This document shows, piece by piece, positions 1-11,342 of a stretch of DNA of 64,000 bases. The notes below the pieces were generated by a model. That model was not told the origin of the DNA. It searched no databases and saw nothing but the letters and a program-made list of their open reading frames with translations. Made by a program: the position numbers and the translations under genes. Location of the stretch: positions 1,344,087 to 1,408,086 of the forward strand of contig LNAC01000375.1 of the NCBI GenBank assembly GCA_002007465.1, in the 5' to 3' direction. This stretch comes from Ailurus styani. Its lineage: Eukaryota; Chordata; Mammalia; Carnivora; Ailuridae. Numbering within the stretch: the stretch's first letter is position 1; every line of letters begins with the position of its first letter.

Positions 1-78
1 AAAAAAAAAAGTAACTAGACAATAAATAAAATCTTTAATAAATAAATAAATAAATAAATGAATAAATAAATAAAAGAT
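1..78. repeat. A-rich start and (TAAA)n simple repeat
   Basis: The window opens with an A run, then AATAAATAAAATCTTT-like sequence, then about eight TAAA/AATA units. The AATAAATAAAATCTTT string is what ends the carnivore SINEs elsewhere in this window, so this may be the degraded tail of a SINE whose body lies upstream of the window. Only the simple repeat itself is certain. Confidence 0.6.
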
Positions 79-1639
79 AAATTAAGTTGATAGCAGACAG
101 AATTGGTAAGAGCCTCAGATTTGAGAAGTATTCCAAAACTAGACTGGACGGGGCTTACTGACTGATCAAAGGTGGGTGAAGAACATGGATTTCTTCAGGC
201 TCAGGACAGGGATTATCACACAATGACACAGGTTCTTCAACCTACATAGAGGGGTGATATAAATGTCTGCAAAACAAAAGAAGGATAGATTCTCGATGGG
301 TTGATACAGTCTCACAGTTTTCTGTCTCCACTTTTGGTTATTAGAATCCTATTTCTCAAGTACAACCTAATGAATAAAATGGACAATACAGTATTTAATA
401 GTATGCTTCCTATATGCCTCATATTTCCTTAAAGTAAACTCAATTAAAGTTTAATTTTTTTTATTAAAACAAATCGCCAAATTGGGGATTATGCATAAGA
501 ATTGCTATGTAAAATCAACTGTGATATTAAATTTATTTCTATATTTTGTTTTCGTAATATTGAAGAAGAAGCAATTCACCTAAAGAATTTTTTGTGTTAA
601 CAGTATTGCTAAAATTTCACCTTGCTTAAGTTCAACTGAGCAGTGACAATAGGATAATCTTTATTCTGGATTCTAAGGAAAAACAAACTTAAGAGAAAGA
701 TTTAATATGGTTTTGGTTTTGATGTCCTAAAACTAGATATATAATTGTGTTGTACTTACTACTGTCTTAAAAGGAGTTAAATATATATCACATGAATTCA
801 ATCAATTAAATGTGGAGCTCCTGAAGAACGTATGTGGAAATCAGTGATTCTGTGGAATAAGACTAAAAACAGAAATTAAGTCTTTTCTTTGTCAGTGATG
901 TAAAAAGAGGTTCATTCTCTATATCTCTCGATGCAAACTATGATTATTTGGCCAACAAGCTCCTGAGCAGGGCTCTGTGCAGCAAAAGCACAGAAAGCAA
1001 ACAAAAATCATTTTGGTGGTCCGTACATTTGGTATAATGTATCTAAGCTATAGTATTTATTACAATAGTAAGTTTTTTTATGAAGAAAACAGATCATATT
1101 ACTTATCTTTTAAATGTGGGTACTACTTTTTTAAGGGTACAAGGAGGTAGAGGAATATGGAACTAATAAAAATGTCACTCTGTAAATTCCAGCTTCTTAT
1201 AATAGCAAAATAGCCTGTATCGTACTACCTGTCCAGCCATAAATAATTTTAACATTGGGAGAATATGTCCTAAGCTGTTTTAAGGTCCTGGAGAGTTAAC
1301 CAATTCTGGCAGGAATTAAAGAGATTTAACCCTTAAAAGATGGAAAACGCACTGGATGAGATCCGCATGTATACAGTTTTTTTCCTTGGGGGTATATCTC
1401 AGCTGGCTGTGAAAAGCAGAGCTGAAGCAGGCAGCCCAAAACTTACTAAATTAAGAAGTCATACCCTAGAGTTGAGGCTGCCAGAGCAGCAAGAATTGGG
1501 GGAGTCCTGTAAGAAGAGAACCACAGAGGGGACAGCCTATAAACGTCAAGAGAATAAGAAACATAGTAGAGCCTGGACCACTTTGATATATATTTTGACC
1601 TCTTAATGGTTAAAATATTTTTGTTACTAACCCTATTGA
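79..1639. other. AT-rich intergenic DNA, nothing recognised
   Basis: I see no coding signal, RNA gene or repeat family I can name here. An open frame of 88 codons at 1340-1606 has no recognisable domain and is compatible with chance. Confidence 0.5.
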
Positions 1640-2131
1640 GGTAGCAAAAATTCTAAGATGGCCTTTCCAATTCCCATTCTCTGATATACACACCCTCTAT
1701 ATGATGGATTTTGTCCCCATGATTAGCCCTTTGTACATGCACAACTGAATTTAGTTACATGAACTCTTTAAATCTGAGTCTAGAAGTCAGAGATGAAGTC
1801 AGAGACTCAAAGTGTGAAAGGAATTTGATGCAAGAGAAATTCTATGTTGTTGGCTTTGAAATGGAGCCTCATGGAAAGGAATGCAGGTGGCCTCTAGGAG
1901 CTGAAAGTATCTCTGGATGGCAGCCATGAAGAACTGAATTCTCACAACCCTATGAACTTGGCAAAAGACCCTGAGCTACTGATGAGAATACATCTGGATG
2001 ACACCTCAATTTTAGCTTTCTGAGACGCTGAGCTGAGAACTAGCCATATCATGCCAAAACTTTTGACCTATAGAACTGTAAGAAAATGTATGTACTGTTT
2101 GAAGCCACTAAATGGTTGTAGTTTGCTGCAC
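1640..2131 (+). mobile_element. Old LTR relic, MaLR/ERVL-like solo LTR
   Basis: The segment runs from a TTCTAAGATGGCC-like block through a GGAATGCAGGTGGCCTCTAG-like block. It ends with an AGAACTGTAAGA ... GAAGCCACTAAATGGTTG ... TTTGCTGCA series. That end resembles the polyadenylation end of old mammalian LTRs (ccagaactgtgag ... aagccactaa.ttgtgg ... gttacagca). It is heavily diverged, with no internal retroviral region nearby, so it would be a solo LTR fragment. The subfamily cannot be named by eye. Confidence 0.5.
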
Positions 2132-2960
2132 AAAAATAAAAAACCCATATTCAAATTTAAAAATACTCATATTCAAATAAAAAATAAGTCAATATATAGT
2201 TGTCAAAATCAAATGTCTATAGCAAAACCATGTAACCAGTATCGATGGGCCACCACTCCACTAGCTCAAACTTAGGTATAACCCATTTGTCTACTTAAGT
2301 GACACCATTGACAGAATGTGCAGAAGTAAACACCCGACTTTCAAAAATCAAGTATAGGAATAAAATATATTCTGGTCATAAACAGAAGTGCAGAATTTAT
2401 AAAAATCAGCATAAAGTTTAGATTATCATTATATCTATTTTAAATTTTAGATTTTGTTAAAAGTAATAATGTAACCATGGTACAAAGAATTTGGAAAATA
2501 TAAGAAAAAGGAAAAAGTGCATGGAGCTAAACAATATTAGTTCAACAGTAGTCTGTGACAGAATGTTGGCCATTTCTATCAGAAATATTTTTCTATCATA
2601 AGGTTTATATATTGTATCCACAAGACTTTATAGGCATTTTATAATTAAGAATCATTACACACATACCCAAACACCTACACACATGCACTCACATGTACAA
2701 AATTAGAAATCCTTTTTATTTTTAATATAACGATTTTTATGTTATTTCACTAGCTTCAAAATAATCATGTTGATGGTTACATCATATTTTATTGAGTGGA
2801 TGAATAATATTTTACTTAAATATATTTTTATTGATGGGTTTTAGTTTTTTCTAAATTTTACACTGTTAATAATGCTGATTTATATCACACTAAAATATTG
2901 TTTTTCTATTTGGAGATAGATTTCCTTAAAAACACATACTCAGAAATGAAATACTACATC
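2132..2960. other. AT-rich intergenic DNA
   Basis: This stretch is very A/T rich, with a short CA-rich patch near 2660-2700. It may hold an old LINE 3' region, but I cannot assign it. No gene is seen. Confidence 0.45.
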
Positions 2961-2976
2961 AAAACATATGAACACT

Positions 2977-3128
2977 GGGCGCCTGGGTGGCTCAGTGGGT
3001 TAAAGCCTCTGCCTTCGGCTCAGGTCATGATCTCAGCGTCCTGGGATCGAGGCCCGCATCGGGCTCCCTGGTCGGCAGGGAGCCTGCTTCCTCCTCTCTC
3101 TCTCTCTGCCTGCCTCTCTGCCTACTTG

Positions 3129-3179
<51 letters not shown>

Positions 3180-3222
3180 AAATAAATAAATAAAATCTTT
3201 TAAAACAAAAAACAAAAAACAA
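2977..3222 (+). mobile_element. Carnivore tRNA-derived SINE (young, mustelid type)
   Basis: A full-length SINE starts at GGGCGCCTGGGTGGCTCAG, carries the A-box and B-box-like pol III head, and ends in a long (CT)n stretch, AAATAAATAAATAAAATCTT and an A-rich tail. A near-perfect 16-bp target-site duplication flanks it (2961-2976 and 3223-3238, AAAACATATGAAC-A/G-CT). The (TC)n part at about 3132-3176 has grown to roughly 22 units. The short reading frames over it, with a MAQWVKASAFGSGHD-like peptide, are SINE translation and not a gene. Confidence 0.95.
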
Positions 3223-3238
3223 AAAACATATGAACGCT

Positions 3239-3947
3239 TATTTTTCAAAAGGGATTCACAAGTAATAATTAGTATTACTATTTCTACTAGAACAACATGT
3301 TTTTAGGGAATGAGTAAATGAATAAGAAATAATAATTGGCAAATATAGCACTCTGGAAATTCTAGCTACTAGAAGTGACAGAATAGCCTCTCTCAAACTG
3401 TATTACCAATAATAATTCTAAATTTCAAAAAAGGGTTTTGGGAAGAGGGGGGGCTGTTTACACTACTAGAGAGTTACCAAAAGAAAGTAGAAACTAATAG
3501 GAGTTTGACTCTTTAAAAGAAAGGAACTGTAAAATAAATAAGCAAACAAACAAATACATTTAAAAAAGGGAACTGTAATAGGTAAGATCAATATTTAAAT
3601 AGATTTTTTTTCCCCTGAGAATATTTCCTAGAACCATGTGAAGAAAAACACCATGAACTTGCTGGCTTGACAAGTTAGAATCTGGAACTGACAACTACCA
3701 GAGCAGCTATATTTAAGGATGCAAATCTCAATAAAAAGAAAGTCACAGAGAGAAGTGCACAATGTGCATAAAAGCTCTCCTCAGATCCTAACACTGAGAT
3801 GTACATTTTATTGGGCAAGTCTCCAAGGAGCCCTAAGGAAAACAAGAGCTGGAAGGCTAAAAATGCTTAGTAGAGATTTCAACAGCTGACCACTACAAAG
3901 GAGACAAGGTTTGTACTCTGATTCTTGCCAGCTGTATGAAAAGCTAG
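3239..3947. other. Intergenic DNA, possibly the start of an old L1
   Basis: This is A-rich sequence with no gene. Its composition resembles the degraded 5' part of the ancient L1 recognisable downstream, but I cannot place an edge. Confidence 0.35.
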
Positions 3948-4025
3948 AAAGATTAATACCATATCCCCAAACTAATTCCTTAGGAATTCCTAAGGAATTA
4001 GTTTGGGGATATGGTATTAATCTTT
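3948..4025. repeat. Perfect 78-bp palindrome without spacer
   Basis: Two 39-base arms are exact reverse complements and meet at GGAA|TTCC between 3986 and 3987. The left arm begins AAAGATTAATACC and the right arm ends GGTATTAATCTTT. The flanking bases (G at 3947 and A at 4026) break the symmetry. As DNA it could extrude a cruciform; as RNA it would form a hairpin with almost no loop. It could instead be a fold-back artefact of cloning, sequencing or assembly. Confidence 0.95.
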
Positions 4026-4179
4026 AGGGCAATACTAACAAATCTTAACACTAAGCATCCACAAGATCAAGGTGATTAGTTCATACATAAATATTCTGTA
4101 ACAATAAAAATCATCATTTTTCAGAGGAAGTAGCAAAACCCAGTATCTTTAGATGTTCTTATACAATAAAAGAATCACT

Positions 4180-4390
4180 GGGGCACCTAGGTGGCTCAGT
4201 TGGTTAAGCGTCCAACTCTTGATTTTGGTTCAGATCATGATCTCAGGGTCATAGGATTGAGATCCACATAGTGCTCAGCACGGAGACTGCTTAAGATTTT
4301 CTCTCTTTCCCTCTCCATCTGCCCCAGACCCCCCTAAAAAAAAAAAAAGAAAAAGAAAGAAAGAAAGAAAGAAAGAATGAAAGAAAGAAA
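4180..4390 (+). mobile_element. Older carnivore SINE with (GAAA)n tail
   Basis: This copy has the older head (GGGCACCTAGGTGGCTCAGT followed by TGGTTAAGCGTCC) and the body GATCATGATCTCAGGGTCATAGGATTGAG. It ends in a poly-A stretch that has turned into a GAAA microsatellite (4336-4390). The subfamily differs from the GTGGGTTAAAGCC copies and is more diverged, so it is older. No clear target-site duplication was found. Confidence 0.85.
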
Positions 4391-5004
4391 TTCAGAGATA
4401 CACAAATGTTGGGCATGGCAAATGAGAATTTTAAGATAAATATGAAAGATATATATTTTTTAAAAATCCACAGAGGGACACTTATATAATGAGAAAAAAG
4501 ATTGGAAATTTCAGGAGAGCTATGGTAATAATCTTGGAACTGAAAAAACTAATTTCTAGAATCAAAATTCATTAAGTATAATTGAGAGTAGATTGAATAC
4601 AATAAAACAAAGTATCAGCACATTTGAATGTTAGTCAACAGATATCCAAATGAAAGTAAAATAAAACGAACATATTGAAAAACATTAAAGAGATCCTATA
4701 TGGCCTGTAACTGTTTTAAGAGTCTGATATCCAGAGTCTTGGAAGAAAATAAGAGCAAGAAAGGGGCAGACAGAAAACCATACATTAGTCAAAATTTTTC
4801 CAAAGTGTAAACAAATAACACTAACCGATCCATCTTGCAAGCAAGATAAAAACAGAGAAAACCATGAGTAGAACAGCAAAGCTAAACTGCTAAAACATAA
4901 AGATAGAAAGTATTAAAAGTAGTCAGAGGGAAAAAGAAGACACACAACATACAGAAACCAACCCAAAATAGTAGAACTGGAAAATATGAAACAGCTGGCA
5001 AGGC

Positions 5005-5094
5005 AAGAAGAAAGAAAAGAAAGACAAGGAAGAAGAAGAAAAGAAGAAAAAAGAAAAGGAAGGGAGAGAGAGACAGAAGAAAGAAAGAAAGAAA

Positions 5095-5154
<60 letters not shown>

Positions 5155-5157
5155 AAA
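5005..5157 (+). repeat. Homopurine (GAAA)n tract
   Basis: Almost pure A/G on this strand, with single C interruptions at 5025 and 5074. It is uninterrupted for 83 bases from 5075 to 5157, mostly GAAA units. It lies inside the ORF1 region of the ancient L1. The Lys/Arg/Glu-rich reading frame across it is a translation of the microsatellite, not a protein. Confidence 0.95.
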
Positions 5158-6307
5158 CTAAAAATCTAGAATTCTAGATCTATAGAAAGTATCTTTTTTC
5201 AAAAATAAAAGAGTCATGAAACAATTTTCTGATAAATGTAAACAGAGTATACATGTTGCCCACAGAAAAATGCTAGGGGGTATGGTTTAGGCTGAAGTGA
5301 AAAAGATTATCTTACAGAGCCCAGGTATAAAAGAGAGGAAAGTTACATTGGAAACACCCAGTTGAAGAAAGCTGATATAACTCAGCTGATATAGTCTCAG
5401 GAAGGTAGAGCTCAAGATGGTTGTATTACCAGAGCTAAAGATCATTCCATAATGATAAAAGGGGCAATTCATCAAGATCTAACAATTTTACATTTTTAAG
5501 CACCTAATAATAGAGCCTCAGAATGTATGAAACAAAAAGCAACAAAAATAAATAGCAAATACATAATCATATTCAAAAATTGTAGCAGCTCATTCTCAGT
5601 AATTGATAGAACAAGTACCCTCAATTTAATAAATATTTAGAAGATTTAAATAACACTATAAACCAACTTTAACTGTTATAAACTATTCAATAACAAGGGA
5701 CTACACATTCTTTTCAAGTTCATGGATTGTTCATGATAGACCACTCTCTGAAGCATGAAACAATAAAATTCATAGAATTTAAATAGCATATTTTATAAGT
5801 ACAAAAATCTTATGTTAAAAACAAAAAGAAAAATATAAAGTCCAAATATTAAAATACTTGTAATATAATAATATACCTTAAAAATAATATTCATGAGTCA
5901 AAGAAGAAATCACAAGGGAAACTTTAAAAATCATTTAAATGAAATGATAATGAAAACAAAATAGCGCAAAACTTGTGAGACGCTACTATAACAGTAAAGG
6001 AAAATTAACAGTTTTAAATGCTTATATTAGAAAAAAGAAAAGGGCAACATCAGTTATCTCACGGAGGAAGGGAATCCTCTTCAGCTGGCTTTTTAAGGCC
6101 ATCATAATACCGTTTCCAAATATTATAAAAAGAGATTATAAACCAATGTAATTCATAAGCATAGGCATAAAAAATAAAAGCCTTTAAAATATTATCAAAT
6201 CATATATGACAATATATTTAAAAATTAAAATATGAATATATTAAGTACCAGTAGGTGTTATTCAGGAATGACCGTTTGGTTCAACATTTAAAAATCAATG
6301 TAATTTC

Positions 6308-6514
6308 GGGCGCCTGGGTGGCTCAGTGGGTTAAAGCCCATGCCTTCGGCTCAGGTCATGATCTCAGGGTCCTGGGATCGAGGCCCACATCGGGCTCTCT
6401 GCTCGGCAGGAAGCCTGCTTCCTCCTCTCTCTCTGCCTGCCTCTCTGCCTACTTGTAATCTGATCTCTCTCTCTCTCTCTCTCTGTGTCAAATAAATAAA
6501 TAAAATCTTTAAAA
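6308..6514 (+). mobile_element. Carnivore SINE (young, mustelid type)
   Basis: Full-length SINE from GGGCGCCTGGGTGGCTCAG to an A tail after AAATAAATAAATAAAATCTT. A perfect 17-bp target-site duplication AAAATCAATGTAATTTC (6291-6307 and 6515-6531) flanks it. It was inserted into the reverse-transcriptase part of the ancient L1. Confidence 0.97.
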
Positions 6515-7030
6515 AAAATCAATGTAATTTCGATATCAAGAGAACAAAAAAGAAACATCATATGGTCACTTCAATAATTACAGAATAGGCATCTGTCAAA
6601 ATTCTACACCTGCATTCAGTAAGAATTTCTATGCATAGAAAGAAACTTCCCCACCAACTGAAGAGAATCATCCTACTGGAAATATATTAAATCTTCATGT
6701 AATGAATAACTGTCTCCTAATATCAGGAAAAAGGCAAGAATACCCATTTTTAACACATCTTCCCAGGTTTGTACTGTAGATTCTTAAAAAATGGAAAAGG
6801 CTAGAAAAATACACTAAAGGCAATATAGAAATGAAGATACTTAGAAGTAAATTTAAAGAAAATGTAAGTTCTCTATATATAAAATCATAAAACACTGATC
6901 AGAGGAATTTTAAAGGAACAGAGTAAATGGAAAGATATGGCTGACATTGAGTTGAAGACTCAATATAGCTAAGAAGTCAATTCTCCAAATTTACCTATAC
7001 ATTCAAAGGAATCACAATTGAAGTCACGGT

Positions 7031-7310
7031 GTTCTGGGGGTTTTTTGGTAGACATTTTCAACTTTATCCTCCCATTTATAAGAAAGTGAAAAGTCCTAGA
7101 GGATCAGCTCTAAAGGAGGTAAAGCAAAACTTCGCAACCCTTAAGCGTGGCCTGCTCTTAATAACTTCCTTCCAAAGAGTACCGTATGGAAGGAGGGAGG
7201 AAAGAAATCTGACAGTCATTCCCTCATCCAGGTAATCAAAGTTACTATTAACAATGACAAGTTATATTGATGGCATGTGCTCTTGATATAATATGATGAG
7301 AATGGCATTT
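7031..7310. other. Short intergenic or decayed L1 stretch
   Basis: No gene is seen. The 68-codon open frame at 7029-7235 has no recognisable domain. Confidence 0.4.
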
Positions 7311-7325
7311 AACCTTTCTAATCTG

Positions 7326-7522
7326 GGGCGCCTGGGTGGTTCAATCTTTTAGGTGTCTGCCTTCGGCTCAGGTCATGATCTTAGGGCCCTGGGATCGACC
7401 CCACATCAGGCTCCCTGCTTGGCGGGAAGCCTGCTTCTCCCTTTGCCACTCCTCCTGCTTGTGTTCCCTCTCTTGCTGTGTCTCTCTCTGTCAAATAAAT
7501 AAATAAAATCTTTAAAAAAAAG
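7326..7522 (+). mobile_element. Carnivore SINE (older arctoid type)
   Basis: The body has the GTCTGCCTTCGGCTCAGGTC ... GGGAAGCCTGCTTCTCCCTT ... TGCTTGTGTTCCCTCTC form. That form is typical of arctoid carnivores in general, not the mustelid GAGGCCCGCATC form. An imperfect duplication of about 15 bp flanks it (AACCTTTCTAATCTG at 7311-7325; AAACTTTCTAACCTG at 7523-7537). Confidence 0.9.
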
Positions 7523-7680
7523 AAACTTTCTAACCTGCCTCAAAAAATAAATAAGTGTAACTCTGTTCTAATCATGGGAAAAGCATCAAACAACCCAAAT
7601 GAGGGACATATTACAATATATCTACAGTACTCCTAAAAACCGTGAATATCATCTGAAACAAGGACAAGGAAGTTCAGGAA

Positions 7681-7875
7681 GGGGCGCCTGAGTGGCTCAG
7701 TGGGTTAAAGCCTCTGCCTTCGGCACAGGTCATGATCTCAGGGTCCTGGGATCGAGGCCCACATCAGCGGGGAGCCTGCTTCCTCCTCTCTCTGCCTGCT
7801 TGTGATCTCTCTCTCTCTGTCAAATAAATAAATAAAATCTTTTAAAAAATTAATTAATTAATTTAAAAAAAAAAA
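7681..7875 (+). mobile_element. Carnivore SINE (young, mustelid type)
   Basis: GGGGCGCCTGAGTGGCTCAG head and AAATAAATAAATAAAATCTT tail, followed by TTAATTAATTAA and an A run. The 15-bp duplication AAGGAAGTTC-A/G-GGAA (7666-7680 and 7876-7890) has one mismatch. A short internal deletion removes the GGGCTCTCTGCTC part of the body. Confidence 0.93.
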
Positions 7876-8032
7876 AAGGAAGTTCGGGAAAAGTCAGTCT
7901 CCAGGAACCAAGGGAAACACGACAATTAAGTGTAATGTAACATCCTGGATGTTATCCTGGAACATAAAAAGGAAAATAGGTAAATTTAAGGAAATCTGAA
8001 TAAAGTATAAACTCTACTCAATAATTTATCAA

Positions 8033-8224
8033 GCGGCACCCGGGTGGTTCAGTCAATTAAGCCCCTGACTCTTGATTTCAGCTCAGTTCATGATTTGAGT
8101 CCTGAGACCAACCCCACTCCACACTCAGAATAGAGTCTGCTCAAGATTCTCTTTCTCTCTCCCTCTGCACCTCCCCATCGCATGCTCTCTCTCTCTAAAA
8201 TAAATAAATATTTAAAATAATAAT
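8033..8224 (+). mobile_element. Old carnivore SINE
   Basis: Diverged head (GGCACCCGGGTGGTTCAGTC) and body (CTCTTGATTTCAGCTCAG), ending in AAAATAAATAAATATTTAAA. A 13-bp duplication AATAAT-T/G-TATCAA (8020-8032 and 8225-8237) has one mismatch. Confidence 0.85.
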
Positions 8225-8369
8225 AATAATGTATCAATATTAGCTCATTAAGGTAATTAAATAAGTAATTAAATAAGTAAAATATAGTTGTTTCAGTAAT
8301 AGTACTGAAAAAACTTGTTACCAACATAGGGGAAAAAGTCATTATCTCAATCCCTACCTCATTACATTT

Positions 8370-9700
8370 AGGCCAATTAATTCAGTATAGATTATAGACC
8401 TAAATGTATAAACTTCAACTATAAGACTTCTAGAAGAAAATAGATGAGAATCTCTTTATGAACTTAGGGTAGGAATACATTCCTTGGAATTCAAAAAGCA
8501 CTAAATTTGAAAAGAAAATCTGACAGAGTTAACTTTTAAAAATCTAAGCTATTCTTTTTTCCCAAAAGGACACTTGGTGAAAGAAAAAACTCATCTCTAA
8601 AGTGACATCAAGCACCTAGAATACCTGCATGGCAAAAAAGAATTGTAACTAGATTATATAAGAACTCTTACAAGTCGTTAATAAAATGCCATACAACAAT
8701 AAAAAGACTGGGCAAAGGATCTCCTGGGTGGCTCAGTTGGTTAAGTGAATGACTTTTGGTTTCTGCTCAGGTCATAATTTCAGGGTCATGAGATTGAGCC
8801 CTGTGTCAGGCTATATCTCAGTGTGGAGTCTACATGAGATTCTCTCCTTCTTCTCTGCCCTTTGCCCCACTCACGTGCTCTCTCTCTAAAATAAAATAAA
8901 TTTTAAAAAATGTTTACAAAAAAACTGGGCAAAAATCTACAATAGACATGTTACAAAAGATGATACAGAACTGGCTAAGGACTACATAAAAATATGTTCC
9001 ACAGTTTTAGACATCAGGAAAAGGCAAATTGAATCCACAATGAGATGTAATCAAAACCAACCAAAATTTAAAGGGTGAAAATAATAAATACTTTTGAAGA
9101 TGTGAAACAACAAAAACTCTCAAGAGCTTATTTTTCAGTGTCTTAGAGAGTCAAACACAAACAAACAATAACCCAGAAATTCCACCGCTAGGTATTTACC
9201 CAAGAAGAATGAAAACACATCAATGTATATGGAGAGTTTATTCATAATTGTAAAGCTATTAACAGGCAATAGTTATTAACAGGTAAATTGATAAAAAAGA
9301 AATTTAGGTATGTCCATAAAATGGGAATAATATTCAACAATGAAAAGGAATACACTATTGATGCATTATTTTGCGTAAAAGAATGTGGGAGTGGGTGTGC
9401 ATACAGTATTATTAAATTTATAAGAGTTCCAACTCAACTATGGTAAGAAGACAAAATTAGATGTTATCTCTGAGAAAGGGATGGGACTGATTAGTAAGGG
9501 GACTTTCTAGGGCAATGGTAATGTTCTATGTGTTGGTTGTAATGGAGATATTGCATGTGTAATTATAATCATATAAAAATGTGTATAATTTGTCAAAATA
9601 ACAAAACTATGTAATTAAAAACCTGTATATTTTACTGTATATAAATAATATCAAAATAGTAAAATTATTTTAAACAATACCCTTAAACAGTTTTTATTTG
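8370..9700 (+). mobile_element. Ancient L1 3' part, interrupted by a SINE
   Basis: Blocks near 8420 (ACTTCTAGAAGAAAATAGAT), 9000-9060 and 9180-9240 (CCACCGCTAGGTATTTACCC, then GAATGAAAACA) match the C-terminal ORF2 region of mammalian L1 in order. Nothing of the frame survives. It is probably the downstream part of the element that starts near 4400. Confidence 0.6.
8717..8923 (+). mobile_element. Old carnivore SINE inside the L1 3' part
   Basis: GGATCTCCTGGGTGGCTCAG head and (older) GGTTAAGTGAATGACTTTTG body. A 10-bp duplication ACTGGGCAAA (8707-8716 and 8924-8933) flanks it. The interrupted L1 text continues on both sides, which proves insertion after the L1. Confidence 0.9.
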
Positions 9701-9883
9701 TGTTTATATAATTAGGTTGTGTCAAATATACTTCAACTATATTAGTGTTACAGCTCTTTAATGTTACATTCTTATTCTTTGTGCATACATCTATTTTCCT
9801 TATTTAGTTCTATTTCTTAATATATAAGATATATTTACTATTTATTATTATGCATAATTTCCAAGTCTGTTGCTTACATTTTT

Positions 9884-10030
9884 TTTAAGAAGAGGGGGAG
9901 AGGTAGAGGGAGGATCTTAAGCAGCCTCCACACCCAGTGTGAAGCCTGTGGAGCCAGGCACAGGGCTTGATCTCACAATTCTGAAATCAAGACCTGAGCC
10001 AGAATAGATGCTTAACCACCCAGGAACCCC
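9884..10030 (-). mobile_element. Old carnivore SINE, antisense
   Basis: Reverse-complement SINE: an A-rich (here T-rich) start, then GAAATCAAGACCTGAGCCAG and AACCACCCAGGAACCCC. The duplication TGTTG-C/T-TTACATTTTT (9868-9883 and 10031-10046) flanks it. It is shorter than a full copy. Confidence 0.85.
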
Positions 10031-10046
10031 TGTTGTTTACATTTTT

Positions 10047-10907
10047 AACTTTTAATCTTGTTTTAAATCTTTTTGTTCATATCCTATGATTTCTTCTTTT
10101 GCTTGTCAGCATAGAAAGGTTATTCGTATGAGGGATTTATTCAATATTCTTCCCTAATACTTTCTTGCTATCCATCGTTTTTTTTTATGTTAGACTTGTT
10201 AATCTCTCTGGAATTTATTTCTCTTGTTTGAATAAAGAATAGCAATTAGGTTTTTTTGTTGTTGTTGTGATTTCTAACCATTTGTAGCTTTTCTATTGAT
10301 GAATAAGGCATCCTGAATAAAACAAAGTTTATTTCTGGACTATTTTAATTAACTATATATGGCAATAAAAATACCACATATTCTGGCTATTAAAATTGTA
10401 TGATGTATTTACTTAAGAAAGAAAATCCCTTGTTACTTGTTGTTGGTCAAAATTTACTTCTATAATCCACCTCTCTACTCTCTCAGAATATTGTTAAAAT
10501 CTTTCCATCAAGGTAAGTAAATGCAATTGTAAATTTCTTTGAAACTGCATGGAATCCATACACTAATTTGTAAATTCCTGACATCTTATAGTATTTTTTG
10601 TTCCACTTTAAGAATGTGAGATATACCTCTATTAATTGTTCCCCTTTATGTAACTTTAAAATATTTTATGTTTCTATTTATAGTTCTAAACTATCTTTAC
10701 ATATTACAATTTCATATTTGTGGTGGAAACAATTTCCATTTTAATTTAATTACATTTTAATGCTACTCAGAAATCATGTAGAAGTTATGTCCAAATACTT
10801 TAACAAGATAGCCTTACATTTAAAAATAAATAGTACCATGAATTTCTTGATATGAATGCAAAGTGTTTATTCATTTGTGCTTTCACTGTTTTCTATTGTT
10901 TTGTACA
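10047..10907. other. AT-rich intergenic DNA
   Basis: T-rich sequence with no gene. It could be an antisense old LINE 3' region, but I cannot assign it. Confidence 0.4.
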
Positions 10908-10924
10908 ATATTTGTATAATATCT

Positions 10925-11342
10925 GGGGACACCTGGGTGGCTCAGTTGGTTAATCGTCCAATTCTTTTTTTTTTTTTATAGATTTTATTTATTCATTTGA
11001 CAGAGATAGAATACAAGTAGGCAGAGAGGCAGGCAGAGAGAGAAGGGGAAGCAGGCTCTCCGGTGAGCAGGGAGTCTGATGCGGGGCTCAATCCCAGGAC
11101 CCTGAGGTCATGACCTGAGCCAAAGGCAGAGGCTTTAACCCACTGAGCCACCCAGGTCCCCCAAGCGTACAATTCTTAATTTTGGCTTAGGTCAGGGCCT
11201 CCAGGTTGTGGAATCGAGCCCCATCTCAGGCTCTGTGTGGACATGAAGCCTGCTTGACATTCTCTCTTTCCTCCCTCTGCCCATCCCAATCCCTTCTCTG
11301 TCTCTGTCTCTCTCCCTTTCTCCAAATTAAAAATAAAAAATA
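10925..11342 (+). mobile_element. Old SINE split by a younger antisense SINE
   Basis: The plus-strand copy starts at GGGACACCTGGGTGGCTCAG, is interrupted at 10967, and resumes at 11178 (AATTTTGGCTTAGGTCAGGG), running to an A-rich tail near 11342. Its 5' flank ATATTTGTATAATATCT (10908-10924) recurs only after the next SINE at 11558-11574. Confidence 0.9.
10967..11162 (-). mobile_element. Young antisense SINE nested in an older SINE
   Basis: Reverse copy of the mustelid type: poly-T, AGATTTTATTTATTCATTTG, (AG)-rich part, GATGCGGGGCTCAATCCCAG, and ending GAGCCACCCAGGTCCCC. The 15-base duplication AA-T/G-CGT-C/A-CAATTCTT (10952-10966 and 11163-11177) has two mismatches. Confidence 0.93.

Larger units (their letters stand above)
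4400..7030 (+). mobile_element. Ancient L1 (L1M-type), ORF1 to reverse transcriptase region
   Basis: Several colinear blocks match general mammalian L1 in order. An ORF1 block lies near 4890-4960 (AGTCAGAGGGAAAAAG). The end of ORF1 lies near 5160-5310 (ATTCTAGATCTATAGAAAGT, then AGGCTGAAGTGAAAA). An endonuclease-region block lies at 5480-5760 (TTTTAAGCACCTAATAATAG; TACACATTCTTTTCAAGTTC). Sequence after the endonuclease follows at 5895-6040 (TTAAATGCTTATATTAGAAA), and a reverse-transcriptase segment (TTCAACATTTAAAAATCAAT) runs into the SINE at 6308 and continues after it. All frames are destroyed. The 3' part may be the remnant at 8370-9700. Confidence 0.7.

Noticed and set aside
2987..3193. 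Recurring AQWVKASAFGSGHDL peptide in several open frames (also near 6255, 12238, 26247, 29758)
   Set aside because: These are translations of the carnivore SINE in one frame, not a gene family.
4986..5177. Lys/Arg/Glu-rich open frame
   Set aside because: It is a translation of the GAAA microsatellite.
2977..8923. Regularly recurring about 200-bp units, considered as an array such as a CRISPR or satellite
   Set aside because: Spacing, strand and flanks differ for each copy, and most have their own target-site duplication, so they are independent SINE insertions.
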